A stretch of 42,875 nucleotides of DNA from an uncultured Bacteroides sp. (lineage in GTDB: Bacteria; Bacteroidota; Bacteroidia; Chitinophagales; Chitinophagaceae): positions 1 through 42,875 of the forward strand of contig CABHOP010000045.1 in the NCBI GenBank assembly GCA_902168085.1. The letters run 5' to 3'. Both the position numbers and the translations under genes were made by a program. Of the stretch, positions 27,080 to 35,682 are shown piece after piece (position 1 is the first letter of the stretch; every line of letters starts with the position of its first letter). The notes below the pieces were generated by a model. The model did not search any database and was not told the DNA's origin. It saw only the letters and a list, made by a program, of their open reading frames with translations.

Positions 27080-27874
27080 ATGAAACAGATCATTCTCTTT
27101 TCAGCAATCATGCTGACAACCATTCATCTATATGCACAACCCGGTAGGGGATATGTAAGAGATGCTATAGAACGTAAATATGAAGAGGACAATAAAGACA
27201 GCAAGGCTAAAGGCGAAGCTTGGCTAAGCGGTATGATGAACGGCAAAACAGAATCTTCATATTCATTCCCCATATCTATCAATATGCATATAACAAGCTA
27301 CAAAGACGGGGAGAAAAAAGATGAAAGCGATATGCTATACTATCTGAACGGTTCGCAAAAATACTTTGGTTTTAAACCAGTGGACGAAAAGAAGAAAAAG
27401 AAGAAGGATGAAATGTTCATGATATACGATAACAAGAACAGTAGCATGATAACATTGAATGATGGGGAGAAAACTGGGATGGCTATTAACATCAATTCCT
27501 TTATGAGTGCAGATGCACAAGCCCGCAGAGGGCAGGGGCGCGACAATGGGCCTATCAGCGATGTGAAATGTAATAAGACAGGCAAAACAAAAACTATATT
27601 AGGCTATAGTTGCAGTGAATATGTGTGTGTAGACGAAGAGCGCAACCGCAAAACAGAAGTATGGGTGACTACCAAACTGAATATAGATATATCACAAAGC
27701 TTTGCCCGTAGCCCATACGCATATCTTGCCAGTGGTAAAAACACCGGGGGCTTTATGATGGAAGCTACCCACTATAAGAACAACCAGATAGAAAGTAAAA
27801 TGGAAGTAATGAATGTAAACGAAAGCGCTAATGTTACAAAGAACATTAGCGACTATAAAATGGGGCCGAGATAA
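27080..27874 (+). CDS. DUF4412 domain-containing secreted protein
   Basis: 264 residues with a Sec signal peptide (KQIILFSAIMLTTIHLYA). The body contains a DUF4412-like pattern: YLNGSQKYFGF, a Lys-rich stretch (KKKKKKDEMFMIYDNKNS), a Cys pair spaced as CNKTGKTKTILGYSCSEYVC and VWVTTKLNID. Likely periplasmic; function unknown. It is divergent from the DUF58 gene, and ends 5 bases from the stop of the convergent cvfB gene. Confidence 0.8.
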   Translation: MKQIILFSAIMLTTIHLYAQPGRGYVRDAIERKYEEDNKDSKAKGEAWLSGMMNGKTESSYSFPISINMHITSYKDGEKKDESDMLYYLNGSQKYFGFKPVDEKKKKKKDEMFMIYDNKNSSMITLNDGEKTGMAININSFMSADAQARRGQGRDNGPISDVKCNKTGKTKTILGYSCSEYVCVDEERNRKTEVWVTTKLNIDISQSFARSPYAYLASGKNTGGFMMEATHYKNNQIESKMEVMNVNESANVTKNISDYKMGPR

Positions 27875-27879
27875 TAGCG

Positions 27880-28719
27880 TTATTCTACCAGCTTAATACC
27901 ACTCTGCGTGAATTCTATTTTACGCTGTTTGTATAAAGCACCGGTAGCCATTTTGAATACCTTTTTGCTGATCCCGAAGAATTCATAGATCTCTTCGGGA
28001 TCGCTTTTATCGTGGTATGGCAGGTAGCCGTTGTTTTCTGCCAGTAGGCGCAGTATTTTATCCGTCTCGCTCTCTACCTTTTTATAGCCGGCTTCGCCCA
28101 GTGCAACGTCTATCTTATTGTCTTCACGTATGGTTTTTACAAAGCCTTTTTCCTTGTCGCCTATTTCAAGCTCTCTGAATACTTCGTTATAGTGCAATAC
28201 ACCCGTATGCAGATTATTAATGATTACTTTATAACCAATATCTGTGCGCTGGTATATCAACATATCTACAGCGTCTTTCTCTTTTACGGTAAGTTCATCA
28301 TTGCTCAGGTAGCGTTCTATTCGCTGCGTAGCTGCAATCCTGCCGGTACGTTCGTCAATGTATAGCTTTACAAGGTAGCTATCACCTTCATATATACGAG
28401 TGGTTTGTTGCGATAATGGCAGGAAAACATCTTTCATTAACCCCCAGTCAAGAAAAGCGCCTTGTTTAGTAGTGCCAACTACCTTTAATAAAGCAATATC
28501 ACCAACCTGGGCAAATGGCTTTTGAGTAGTGGCTATGATTCTATCATCGGAGTCATGATATAAAAATACTTCGACCTCGTCATTTTCTTCCAGGCCAGCA
28601 GGTACGAACCGTTTGGGTAATAATATTTCCCCTGCATCATTACCATCCAGGTACATACCGAAGTCCACTTTCTTTATTACCCTTAATTTATTGTATCTGC
28701 CAATTTGTATCATGTGCAT
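27880..28719 (-). CDS. CvfB/YitL-type S1 RNA-binding protein
   Basis: 279 residues. Three S1-like OB modules run through the first 210 residues (GRYNKLRVIKKVDFGMYLDG; GDIALLKVVGTTKQGAFLDWG; NLHTGVLHYNEVF). A C-terminal winged helix follows (DPEEIYEFFGISKKVFKMATGALYKQRKI). This is the CvfB layout; family members bind RNA and affect virulence or gene expression in Gram-positives. The start is ATG at 28719 or 28713, two codons apart. Confidence 0.88.
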   Translation of the reverse strand: MHMIQIGRYNKLRVIKKVDFGMYLDGNDAGEILLPKRFVPAGLEENDEVEVFLYHDSDDRIIATTQKPFAQVGDIALLKVVGTTKQGAFLDWGLMKDVFLPLSQQTTRIYEGDSYLVKLYIDERTGRIAATQRIERYLSNDELTVKEKDAVDMLIYQRTDIGYKVIINNLHTGVLHYNEVFRELEIGDKEKGFVKTIREDNKIDVALGEAGYKKVESETDKILRLLAENNGYLPYHDKSDPEEIYEFFGISKKVFKMATGALYKQRKIEFTQSGIKLVE

Positions 28720-28756
28720 TTAATAGTGGGCAAAGGTAAGGTATTGTTCAATCTTG

Positions 28757-29116
28757 TTATTTTTTACCTATGTTACCCAAGTGGGTATATCTGAATCCTG
28801 CAACGTATTTTAGGCCATAACCCATAAGCCTATCGAAAGATGAGTGCGCCAGTAGCATCAGCCCGGCAAATATTATATATTCACTATTTAGCAGCAAGCC
28901 AATCAAAGCGATTATTAAGGCAATTCCTTTATGGTGGAAAATGTTATATACCGTAGCTCCTGCTTTATTATTGATTGCATATGCCAGTATGCTGATATCC
29001 GGACTGAAAAAAGCAATAAAATATATCCAACCATTAATAGGTAACTGCAATAAAGTAGCGAGGTAAATAGTAATTATGGCCATTGCCAATTCTTCAGCCT
29101 TAATAATATGTTTCAT
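28757..29116 (-). CDS. DUF4260 family membrane protein
   Basis: 119 residues with three to four hydrophobic segments (AMAIITIYLATLLQLPINGW; YFIAFFSPDISILAYAI; IALIIALIGLLLNSEYIIFAG) and the family's AHSSFDRLMGYGLKY followed by TH near the C-terminus. Function unknown. It lies 63 bases downstream of a Crp-type regulator on the same strand, so the two may share a transcript. Confidence 0.82.
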   Translation of the reverse strand: MKHIIKAEELAMAIITIYLATLLQLPINGWIYFIAFFSPDISILAYAINNKAGATVYNIFHHKGIALIIALIGLLLNSEYIIFAGLMLLAHSSFDRLMGYGLKYVAGFRYTHLGNIGKK

Positions 29117-29179
29117 TGTTCTTGATTTAATACAAAGGTCTGATAGATATCAAACCTTAGAATTGACATTTATCAAGAA

Positions 29180-29749
29180 TTAGCTAAGCGATCTTTTTCG
29201 CAACCTGCTCATGGTTTCCGGTGTCATACCAAGCATAGATGCCAGGTATTGAAGGGGTACCTGATTAAATAGGTCCGGTTGTAAGGATAGCAACTGCTGA
29301 AAACGCTCTTCCGCAGTCATAAACAAATGGCTGTTTACGCGCTCTTCCAATATTATAAAGCACTTGGCAATAAACAGTTTTTCCAGCTTATGCCATTCAG
29401 GTATGCTTTCACCAAGATTAATATACGCCTGCTTATCTATGGTGTATAATTCACAATCTGTTAATGCCTGAAGGTTCCATCGGGCCGGAGTATTAAAAAT
29501 GAAACTGGCGAGGTCAGTAACGAAATAACCTGCAGATGATATCCATTGTGTTATTTCCTTTTCGCCTTTTTGTGCATATATCCGAATTAGTCCGTTTTGT
29601 ATAAAAGAAAGCTGGTTGCATAACCTACCTTCTTTTAACAGATAGTCACCCTTAGCAACTTGACGAAATTGAAAGCTACGGGCAATAATATCTAATTGCT
29701 CAGCATTTACATCAAAGTAGTTCTGTATATGTTGTTGTAAAACTGACAT
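29180..29749 (-). CDS. Crp/Fnr family transcriptional regulator
   Basis: 189 residues. An N-terminal cyclic-nucleotide-binding fold (FQFRQVAKGDYLLKEGRLCNQ; FIQNGLIRIYAQKGEKEITQW) precedes a C-terminal helix-turn-helix (VPLQYLASMLGMTPETMSRLRKR). No Fnr-type Cys cluster is seen, so it is not an iron-sulfur oxygen sensor by that means. The effector is unknown. It is followed on the same strand by a DUF4260 gene, which may be its target. Confidence 0.87.
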   Translation of the reverse strand: MSVLQQHIQNYFDVNAEQLDIIARSFQFRQVAKGDYLLKEGRLCNQLSFIQNGLIRIYAQKGEKEITQWISSAGYFVTDLASFIFNTPARWNLQALTDCELYTIDKQAYINLGESIPEWHKLEKLFIAKCFIILEERVNSHLFMTAEERFQQLLSLQPDLFNQVPLQYLASMLGMTPETMSRLRKRSLS

Positions 29750-29762
29750 ATGTGACTAGTAA

Positions 29763-29788
29763 AAATGCCCCATTATTGTGGGGCATTT
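29763..29788 (-). terminator. Terminator of trxB
   Basis: Perfect 10-bp stem AAATGCCCCA / TGGGGCATTT with a 6-base loop, and a TTTTTAC tail on the minus strand; it lies 11 bases after the trxB stop. Confidence 0.85.
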
Positions 29789-29799
29789 GAGATACATTT

Positions 29800-30744
29800 T
29801 TAAGCATGTTCCAGCGCACCAAGATAGCGTTCGGCATCCAGTGCTGCCATACAACCGCTACCTGCAGCTGTTACTGCCTGGCGATATATTTTATCCTGCA
29901 CATCACCACAGGCAAATACACCTTCAATGTTTGTTTTAGAAGAGCCGGGTTGTGTTATCAGGTAACCGGCTTCATCCATATCCAGCAGGCCTTTGAATAG
30001 GCCAGAGTTTGGCTCATGGCCAATAGCAACGAAAAATGCTTTCAGTGGTATTACTGTTTCTTCGTTGGTTTTATTGTTCAGTATCTTCAAGCCATCTACT
30101 TTGCTTTCGCCCAATACTTCCACCGTTTCACTATTCCAATACACTTTGATGTTCGGTGTTTTCAATACGCGCTGCTGCATTACTTTACTGGCCCTCATTT
30201 CATCGCGACGTATCAGCATATGTACGGTGCTGCATATTTTAGATAAGTACAGTGCTTCCTCACAAGCAGTGTCACCAGCACCTACTATAGCTACTTCCTG
30301 TCCTTTAAAGAAGAATCCATCGCATACGGCACAGGCAGATACACCGTGGCCATTCAGGCGCTGCTCTGAAGGCAAGCCCAGCCATTTGGCAGATGCACCT
30401 GTTGCTATGATAACGGCATCAGCCTCTATCCATTTTTCCTCATCTATTTCTACTTTGAAAGGACGTTGAGAAAAATCAACTTTAGTAGCATAGCCCCAAC
30501 GGATATCTGCACCCATACGCTGCGCTTGTTTCTCAAAATCCACCATCATCTGCGGGCCCATTACGCCTTCTGGGTAACCGGGGTAATTTTCTACATCCGT
30601 GGTAATTGTGAGCTGCCCACCCGGTTGCAAACCTTGATATAATACAGGGTTCAAACCAGCGCGAGATGCGTATATAGCAGCAGTATATCCTGCAGGACCA
30701 GAGCCTATAATAAGGCAATGTACTTTTTCCGTTTCTGTCATCAT
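29800..30744 (-). CDS. trxB: Thioredoxin-disulfide reductase
   Basis: 314-residue FAD enzyme that keeps thioredoxin reduced with NADPH. The FAD motif GSGPAGYTAAIYASR is at 14-28, the redox pair CAVC at Cys138/Cys141, the NADPH motif GAGDTACEEA follows and the second FAD motif FACGDVQD is near 280. Length and order are normal. Thioredoxin itself is not adjacent. Confidence 0.96.
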   Translation of the reverse strand: MMTETEKVHCLIIGSGPAGYTAAIYASRAGLNPVLYQGLQPGGQLTITTDVENYPGYPEGVMGPQMMVDFEKQAQRMGADIRWGYATKVDFSQRPFKVEIDEEKWIEADAVIIATGASAKWLGLPSEQRLNGHGVSACAVCDGFFFKGQEVAIVGAGDTACEEALYLSKICSTVHMLIRRDEMRASKVMQQRVLKTPNIKVYWNSETVEVLGESKVDGLKILNNKTNEETVIPLKAFFVAIGHEPNSGLFKGLLDMDEAGYLITQPGSSKTNIEGVFACGDVQDKIYRQAVTAAGSGCMAALDAERYLGALEHA

Positions 30745-30808
30745 TTGAAATTAATGCATGCAAAAATGCGATTTTTTTGCGAGCATGCCTATTATCTAAA
30801 GACTTGGA

Positions 30809-31738
30809 TTATTCGAGTATAATCGTTTTATATACAGCGCCGTATCCTGCCCATATTCCAAGGCCATTATTGCTTATATTCGTTTTTACCTTAATGGGTG
30901 TAGAGAAGGGATTTCCAATAGTACCTAAAGAAAATTCATATGTGCTCCAGAAACTATACGAAGCCTTGTCAATAGCACACCATTTTAATGTTACGGTATC
31001 GCCAACATAGCCTATCCCTGAAGAATCTGCGTTATACACTTGGGATTGTGGTTCGCCTAAAGGTAGTGTTGTTTCAAACTGTGTACCATTTATTATCTCG
31101 TCAGAATACGTTGCATTCAGTCCGGGATAGTAGGGCTCGCTATTTCGACGGGTATAGTATCGCACATAGTTACCCATCGTATCTGGGTCTTTAAAATAGA
31201 TGCGTATCTGCCTTGCTTCCGGAAATTTTTCCTTATCAAAAGGTGCATCGGGCTGCACAGAAACAACCGAATCAAGAGCTGTAGGCTCGGGTATCTTAGT
31301 TACGGCTTCATATACTTTACCTTCATATTCTACTCTAAGTGTATAGTATTTATTTACCTGGCCAACAAAGAAATTGCCACCTGCGGTATCTATAGTATAG
31401 AATGAAAATTTATAACCACTGCCCGTGTCTACCGTATATTCAATAAGGTCAACAATACGACTGCCATCCGTCACAGAAACCTTGGCACCATGCACGAAAC
31501 TGTTTTGCAGCGTATTCAGGTCGATAGTGGCGAAATAACCAATAGATTTTGTAAGGAAAACATAAGGCGGCAGGCCGGTTTCTATTGCACCTTCTACCAC
31601 AAGACGGGGCTCGCCACTGTCAAGGTTTATTTTTACCTCTTTTTCGCAGGATAGTAATGTAAGGATAACGGCTATAAAAAAAGCAACACCTGCTATTGCA
31701 TTGGTATTGCTTTTCCTTTTCCTTATTATGTTGCGCAT
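30809..31738 (-). CDS. DUF4249 family lipoprotein
   Basis: 309 residues from the ATG at 31738 (the frame is open to 31768). The signal has an unusually long basic N-region (RNIIRKRKSNTN) and ends LLSC with the lipid Cys at residue 31. The first strands (EVKINLDSGEPRLVVEGAIETGLPPYVFLTKS) are the DUF4249 hallmark. Family members usually sit beside a TonB-dependent receptor; none is next to this one. Function unknown. A large beta domain fills the rest. Confidence 0.83.
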   Translation of the reverse strand: MRNIIRKRKSNTNAIAGVAFFIAVILTLLSCEKEVKINLDSGEPRLVVEGAIETGLPPYVFLTKSIGYFATIDLNTLQNSFVHGAKVSVTDGSRIVDLIEYTVDTGSGYKFSFYTIDTAGGNFFVGQVNKYYTLRVEYEGKVYEAVTKIPEPTALDSVVSVQPDAPFDKEKFPEARQIRIYFKDPDTMGNYVRYYTRRNSEPYYPGLNATYSDEIINGTQFETTLPLGEPQSQVYNADSSGIGYVGDTVTLKWCAIDKASYSFWSTYEFSLGTIGNPFSTPIKVKTNISNNGLGIWAGYGAVYKTIILE

Positions 31739-31789
31739 AAATCTGTTTAGTATCTTCTTATAACACAAATTTAGGGTAAAGTGTTGTGT

Positions 31790-32554
31790 TTAGTTGGCAT
31801 AAACATACTTACCATTCGAATTGTACATTACAGGTTGCAATTTCCTGTAGCGCTCAAAATAGTCATACCCTTGTTTCAGGTTTACCCAAAAACGTTGCTT
31901 TGTGGTATCTGAAGCATATTCGCGCCCTAAAAAGTTTAAACCTACGGTATTAAACCTTGTTGGGAAGATATGTACCGGAATATATGTTTGTCCCGCCAGC
32001 TTAGCATTCAGGCATAGTGTATATATTTCCTGTATACCTGCATCTGTCATCGGCATACAACCCACCGTAACGCAGCCACCGTGAATGTAGATATCGCCAC
32101 CGGGCTTTTTCTTATCTCCCATCACCATATCCGAATAGTTGGGATAGTTCAACAGCATAGACAAAAAGAAATCGCTCTTGGGATTGAAATCTTCAATGAA
32201 ATAGTAGCCTTCAGGTACCTGGTGATCGCCCTCGTAACGCTTAGGGCCCAGTATGCCAGATAATGCACATATACGGTATAGCTTTACCAACTGATACCTG
32301 TCATTATCATTATCACGTGCCCACAGTTCCATTTCATTCTGCGCTTTGAAAGTGCGGATATAAATATCTGCAGGCGGATATGCCAGGCCTTTCGACTGGA
32401 ACATTTTACGTAAAGAATCATTGTTCTTTACCCATGCCTGGGATACGCGGCTGAATGAAAGCTGAAAGTTACGAAACGCCTGCACATCGTCCTGGGCATA
32501 AGCAGTGCCTACACCTATCAACAATAAACTGTATAACAGCTTTTTTATCATCAC
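31790..32554 (-). CDS. L,D-transpeptidase (YafK/YkuD-type) family protein
   Basis: 254 residues with a Sec signal peptide ending GTAYA. The YkuD-fold catalytic motif reads IHGGCVTVGCMPM, giving His158 and the likely nucleophile Cys166; Cys161 is an extra Cys in the motif. EGYYFIEDFNPKS and LNYPNYSD are family patterns upstream. Such enzymes cross-link peptidoglycan 3-3 or attach or release proteins from it in the periplasm. The region between its start and the hppD terminator holds nothing else. Confidence 0.87.
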   Translation of the reverse strand: MMIKKLLYSLLLIGVGTAYAQDDVQAFRNFQLSFSRVSQAWVKNNDSLRKMFQSKGLAYPPADIYIRTFKAQNEMELWARDNDNDRYQLVKLYRICALSGILGPKRYEGDHQVPEGYYFIEDFNPKSDFFLSMLLNYPNYSDMVMGDKKKPGGDIYIHGGCVTVGCMPMTDAGIQEIYTLCLNAKLAGQTYIPVHIFPTRFNTVGLNFLGREYASDTTKQRFWVNLKQGYDYFERYRKLQPVMYNSNGKYVYAN

Positions 32555-32633
32555 TACAGTTAATAAAGTGGTTAGTAAAAGGAATCCGTAAAGATAAGCC
32601 TAATATATCAATATAAGTCTTAAAACAAAGCAA

Positions 32634-32657
32634 AAATGGGGCAACAACGCCCCATTT
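32634..32657 (-). terminator. Terminator of hppD
   Basis: Nine-bp perfect stem AAATGGGGC / GCCCCATTT with a 6-base loop; the minus-strand tail is TTGCTTTG. It lies 23 bases after the hppD stop. Confidence 0.82.
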
Positions 32658-32680
32658 CATGTATTCTAATTAGTTATGAA

Positions 32681-33808
32681 TTATAAATTACCACGCTTGG
32701 CCTGTTCACGCTCTATAGATTCAAACAATGCCTTAAAGTTACCTGCACCAAAGCTTTTGGCACCTTTGCGTTGTATGATCTCGAAGAACAGGGTAGGACG
32801 GTCTTGCTGAGGCTTGGTAAATATCTGCAGCAGATAGCCCTCCTCATCGCGGTCAACCAATATTTTCAGTTCCTGAAGTGGAGCCAGTGCTTCATCTATT
32901 TTGCCAACGCGGTCAAAAAGATCTTCGTAATAAGTATCCGGAGTATCCAGGAATTCTACACCACGAGACTTCAGGTCGCGAACGGTAGTGATGATATCAT
33001 TTGTAGCGATAGCTATGTGCTGTACACCTTCACCTTCGTAGAAGTCAAGGTACTCTTCTATCTGCGATTTCTTTTTGCCTTCAGCAGGCTCGTTGATGGG
33101 GAATTTTACATAACCGTTACCATTACTCATTACCTTACTCATCAGGGCAGAGTATTCGGTATTGATTTGCTTATCGTCAAAAGTAAGGATGTTGGCAAAG
33201 CCCATTACATCTTCATACCATTTCACGGTTTCATTCATGCGGCCCCAACCTACGTTACCCACGCAGTGATCAACATACAACAAGCCGGCATCTTTAGTTT
33301 TAAAGCCACCTTCTACTTTTTTATATCCGGGTAAGAATGTGCCTTTGTAGTTTTTACGTTCTATGAACATATGGATCGTTTCACCGTAGGTGTAGATACC
33401 ACTCATTACTACTTCACCATCTTCATCTGTCAGCGTAGTAGGCTCCAAGTAAGGTTTTGCACCACGCTGTGTTGTCTCTTTAAAAGACTGTGTTGCATCA
33501 TCTACCCATAAGGCCAGTACCTTTACACCGTCGCCGTGTTTACGTACATGCTCAGATATCGGGTGGTCTGATTTCAATGCTGTAGTAAGAACGAGGCGTA
33601 TTTTACCTTGCTGCAATACATAAGAAGCACGGTCGCGCACACCAGTTTCAGGGCCGGAATATGCTACTGTTTCAAAACCGAAAGCAGTTTTGTAATAGTG
33701 TGCAGATTGTTTGGCATTACCTACATACAGTTCTAAATAGTCTGTACCATTGATAGGTAAAAAATCTTTGGCCGCAGCCATTTTCTCGCTAACTGTCAGT
33801 GGTTCCAT
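32681..33808 (-). CDS. hppD: 4-hydroxyphenylpyruvate dioxygenase
   Basis: 375-residue non-heme iron enzyme that turns 4-hydroxyphenylpyruvate into homogentisate, the second step of tyrosine breakdown. Two VOC modules are seen: the first begins DYLELYVGNAKQSAHYY, and the second has VDHCVGNVGWGRM, GEGVQHIAIATNDI and the closing TLFFEIIQRKGAKSFGAGNFKALF. His of VDH, His of QHIA and Glu of FFEI are the iron ligands expected for the family. It lies 47 bases downstream of hmgA, so the two form an operon. Confidence 0.96.
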   Translation of the reverse strand: MEPLTVSEKMAAAKDFLPINGTDYLELYVGNAKQSAHYYKTAFGFETVAYSGPETGVRDRASYVLQQGKIRLVLTTALKSDHPISEHVRKHGDGVKVLALWVDDATQSFKETTQRGAKPYLEPTTLTDEDGEVVMSGIYTYGETIHMFIERKNYKGTFLPGYKKVEGGFKTKDAGLLYVDHCVGNVGWGRMNETVKWYEDVMGFANILTFDDKQINTEYSALMSKVMSNGNGYVKFPINEPAEGKKKSQIEEYLDFYEGEGVQHIAIATNDIITTVRDLKSRGVEFLDTPDTYYEDLFDRVGKIDEALAPLQELKILVDRDEEGYLLQIFTKPQQDRPTLFFEIIQRKGAKSFGAGNFKALFESIEREQAKRGNL

Positions 33809-33855
33809 AATTATCTTATTAGTTAATTAAGCTTTAGATTGTTGTTTTATATTGA

Positions 33856-35013
33856 TTATTCAGCCCAGCTCATGATGTAATTATCATCCTCAATGCCTTG
33901 CGCCTCAGCTGTCATTTTCAGCGGATGGAAGGTATCTACCATCACCGCCAGTTCACCTGTTTCTTTAGCACCAATGCTTCTTTCCACAGCACCGGGATGC
34001 GGGCCGTGCGGTATGCCTGCTGGGTGCAGGGTTATCATACCACGTGTTACATGCTTGCGGCTCATGAAATCTCCATCTACGTAATACAATACTTCATCGC
34101 TATCAATATTGCTGTGATTGTACGGAGCAGGTATGGCTTGCGGATGATAATCGTACAGGCGGGGGCAGAATGAACATATCACAAAGTTGTGCGCATCAAA
34201 GGTTTGATGTACGGGAGGTGGCTGGTGAACGCGCCCTGTAATAGGCTCAAAATCGTGAATGCTGAATGCATAAGGATATTCACAGCCATCCCAGCCAACT
34301 ACATCAAAAGGATGATTGGCATAAGTGATAGGATAAAGTAACCCTTTCTTCTTTGTATTTATAAGGAATTCGCCTTTCTGGTCAATTGTTTCCAGGTCTT
34401 GTGGTTTACGTATATCGCGCTCGCAATAAGGGGCGTGTTCCAGTAACTGTCCGTAGCGGCTCAGGTATCTTTTAGGATAGGTAATAGGGCTGAATGATTC
34501 TACAATGAAAAGCCTGTTGTTCTCATCATTAAAATGTATCTGGTAGATGGTACCCCGTGGTATAACAAGGTAATCTCCATAACCGAAAGGTATCTGGCCA
34601 TATTGTGTTTTCAGTGTACCCGTACCTTCATGCACAAAAATCACTTCGTCAGCATCTGCATTTTTAAAGAAGCTATCAGTAAGGCTCTTAGTAGGTGCCG
34701 CGAGTGTTATCTGCACATCATTGTTGAAAAGGACGATCTTACGGCTTTTCAGGTAATCGGCTTCAGGCTTTACATTGAAACCCTGAAAGCTACGATGCTT
34801 AAGAATATTATCATGCGCCGGCTTTGGAGAAACATCTATCGGTTCTTCGGCCTTGATAATTTGTGTGGGTGGGTGGATATGGTAGAGCAGGGAGTAATTT
34901 GAAGAGAACCCTTCTGTACTAAAAAGCTGCTCTGAATACAGTCCGCCATCCGGTTTCCGAAATTGGGTATGGCGCTTATGAGGAATGCTCCCCAGCGAAT
35001 AATAATGTGCCAT
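33856..35013 (-). CDS. hmgA: Homogentisate 1,2-dioxygenase
   Basis: 385-residue iron enzyme that cleaves homogentisate to maleylacetoacetate, following HppD in tyrosine degradation. Recognisable segments are YYSLGSIPHKRHTQFRKP, FVHEGTGTLKTQYG, VIPRGTIYQIHF, DVVGWDGCEYPYAFSIHDFEP and TLHPAGIPHGPHPGAVE (metal-site region). It is shorter than the human enzyme, as in the Bacteroidota branch. The fumarylacetoacetase and maleylacetoacetate isomerase genes are not in the window. Its promoter region holds two dyads (see 35038-35116). Confidence 0.95.
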   Translation of the reverse strand: MAHYYSLGSIPHKRHTQFRKPDGGLYSEQLFSTEGFSSNYSLLYHIHPPTQIIKAEEPIDVSPKPAHDNILKHRSFQGFNVKPEADYLKSRKIVLFNNDVQITLAAPTKSLTDSFFKNADADEVIFVHEGTGTLKTQYGQIPFGYGDYLVIPRGTIYQIHFNDENNRLFIVESFSPITYPKRYLSRYGQLLEHAPYCERDIRKPQDLETIDQKGEFLINTKKKGLLYPITYANHPFDVVGWDGCEYPYAFSIHDFEPITGRVHQPPPVHQTFDAHNFVICSFCPRLYDYHPQAIPAPYNHSNIDSDEVLYYVDGDFMSRKHVTRGMITLHPAGIPHGPHPGAVERSIGAKETGELAVMVDTFHPLKMTAEAQGIEDDNYIMSWAE

Positions 35014-35037
35014 TTTATAACGGTCTTATTTTTTAAT

Positions 35038-35067
35038 TAAAGTTACAATATTGCCCGGCTTTGGCAA
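35038..35067 (-). promoter_or_regulatory. Probable hmgA promoter
   Basis: On the minus strand, TTG (35065-35067) and TAACTTTA (35038-35045) are separated by exactly 19 bases, the spacing expected for the Bacteroidota TTG...TAnnTTTG promoter; the -7 element deviates only in its last base. A dyad, ATTGCC-N7-GGCAAT (35050-35068), fills the spacer and the -33 element, where a repressor would block. Confidence 0.5.
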
Positions 35068-35077
35068 TGTGATTACG

Positions 35078-35116
35078 TTAAAGCTGATATAAATCACTTA
35101 TATCAAAAAGCTTTAA
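35078..35116. promoter_or_regulatory. Long imperfect palindrome upstream of the hmgA promoter
   Basis: Left arm TTAAAGCTGATATAA (35078-35092), 5-base centre ATCAC, right arm TTATATC then AAAA then AGCTTTAA (35098-35116). The arms match fully except for the four extra A. There is no U tract, so it does not look like a terminator; an operator or activator site for the hmgA-hppD operon is the likelier reading. Confidence 0.5.
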
Positions 35117-35124
35117 CTGACTAA

Positions 35125-35682
35125 TTAGAGGGAGAGGATGAAAGCTGAAAGAGCAGCAATTGCCAGGCCTAAAACTGCACCGCCTGCCTGCAGCTTCCAT
35201 TGTTGTTGCCGGATGTGTGGTTCAATCATTGCCTGAAACTTATCAGCAGGTATAGCAGATAGTTTGCCGGTTACGATCGTAGAAATATCCAGCTGCGCCC
35301 CCAAGTTGCGGGAGTACTGAGCCATAACGCTCGGCAGCAGCAGGTTTATTTCTTCAATCATGCCTTCTTTTATTTTAGCCAATGTGCTTTCGCCCATAAA
35401 GGTAGCAACAAAAGGCAATTTCTGGGTCAGTTTCACCAAAAGAAATTCCTCAATGTGCTTTTCTATCATAGGGTTGAGGCCGGATAACAAGGTTGGATCC
35501 TGCAGTTTTGTGATAAGTGTATCGGCAGTAAACAGCTCCTGTGCTGTAGTGCTTATTATGTTATTGATAATTCGTTTATCGGATAGCTTACGAAATATAG
35601 CATTGCCTGCCAGCCGGGCAGCAAACCAGCCTACAGCAGCAGATAAGACCAATAATAATGCAAGCTTACCCTCGTACGACAT
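35125..35682 (-). CDS. DUF445-like membrane protein, short form
   Basis: 185 residues. A first helix ends in GWFAARLAGNAIFRKLS, which echoes the DUF445 pattern, and a second helix closes the protein (AGGAVLGLAIAALSAFILSL). Between lies an amphipathic helical region (MIEKHIEEFLLVKLTQKLP and AKIKEGMIEEINLLLPSVM). The call is by resemblance and shortness is unusual for DUF445. It is translationally coupled to rfbA (stop and start overlap as TAATG), yet has no known role in sugar synthesis. Confidence 0.62.
   Translation of the reverse strand: MSYEGKLALLLVLSAAVGWFAARLAGNAIFRKLSDKRIINNIISTTAQELFTADTLITKLQDPTLLSGLNPMIEKHIEEFLLVKLTQKLPFVATFMGESTLAKIKEGMIEEINLLLPSVMAQYSRNLGAQLDISTIVTGKLSAIPADKFQAMIEPHIRQQQWKLQAGGAVLGLAIAALSAFILSL

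Noticed and set aside
30809-31738. Part of a TonB-dependent uptake locus
   Set aside because: DUF4249 often accompanies a TonB receptor, but none is adjacent; the neighbours are an L,D-transpeptidase and trxB.
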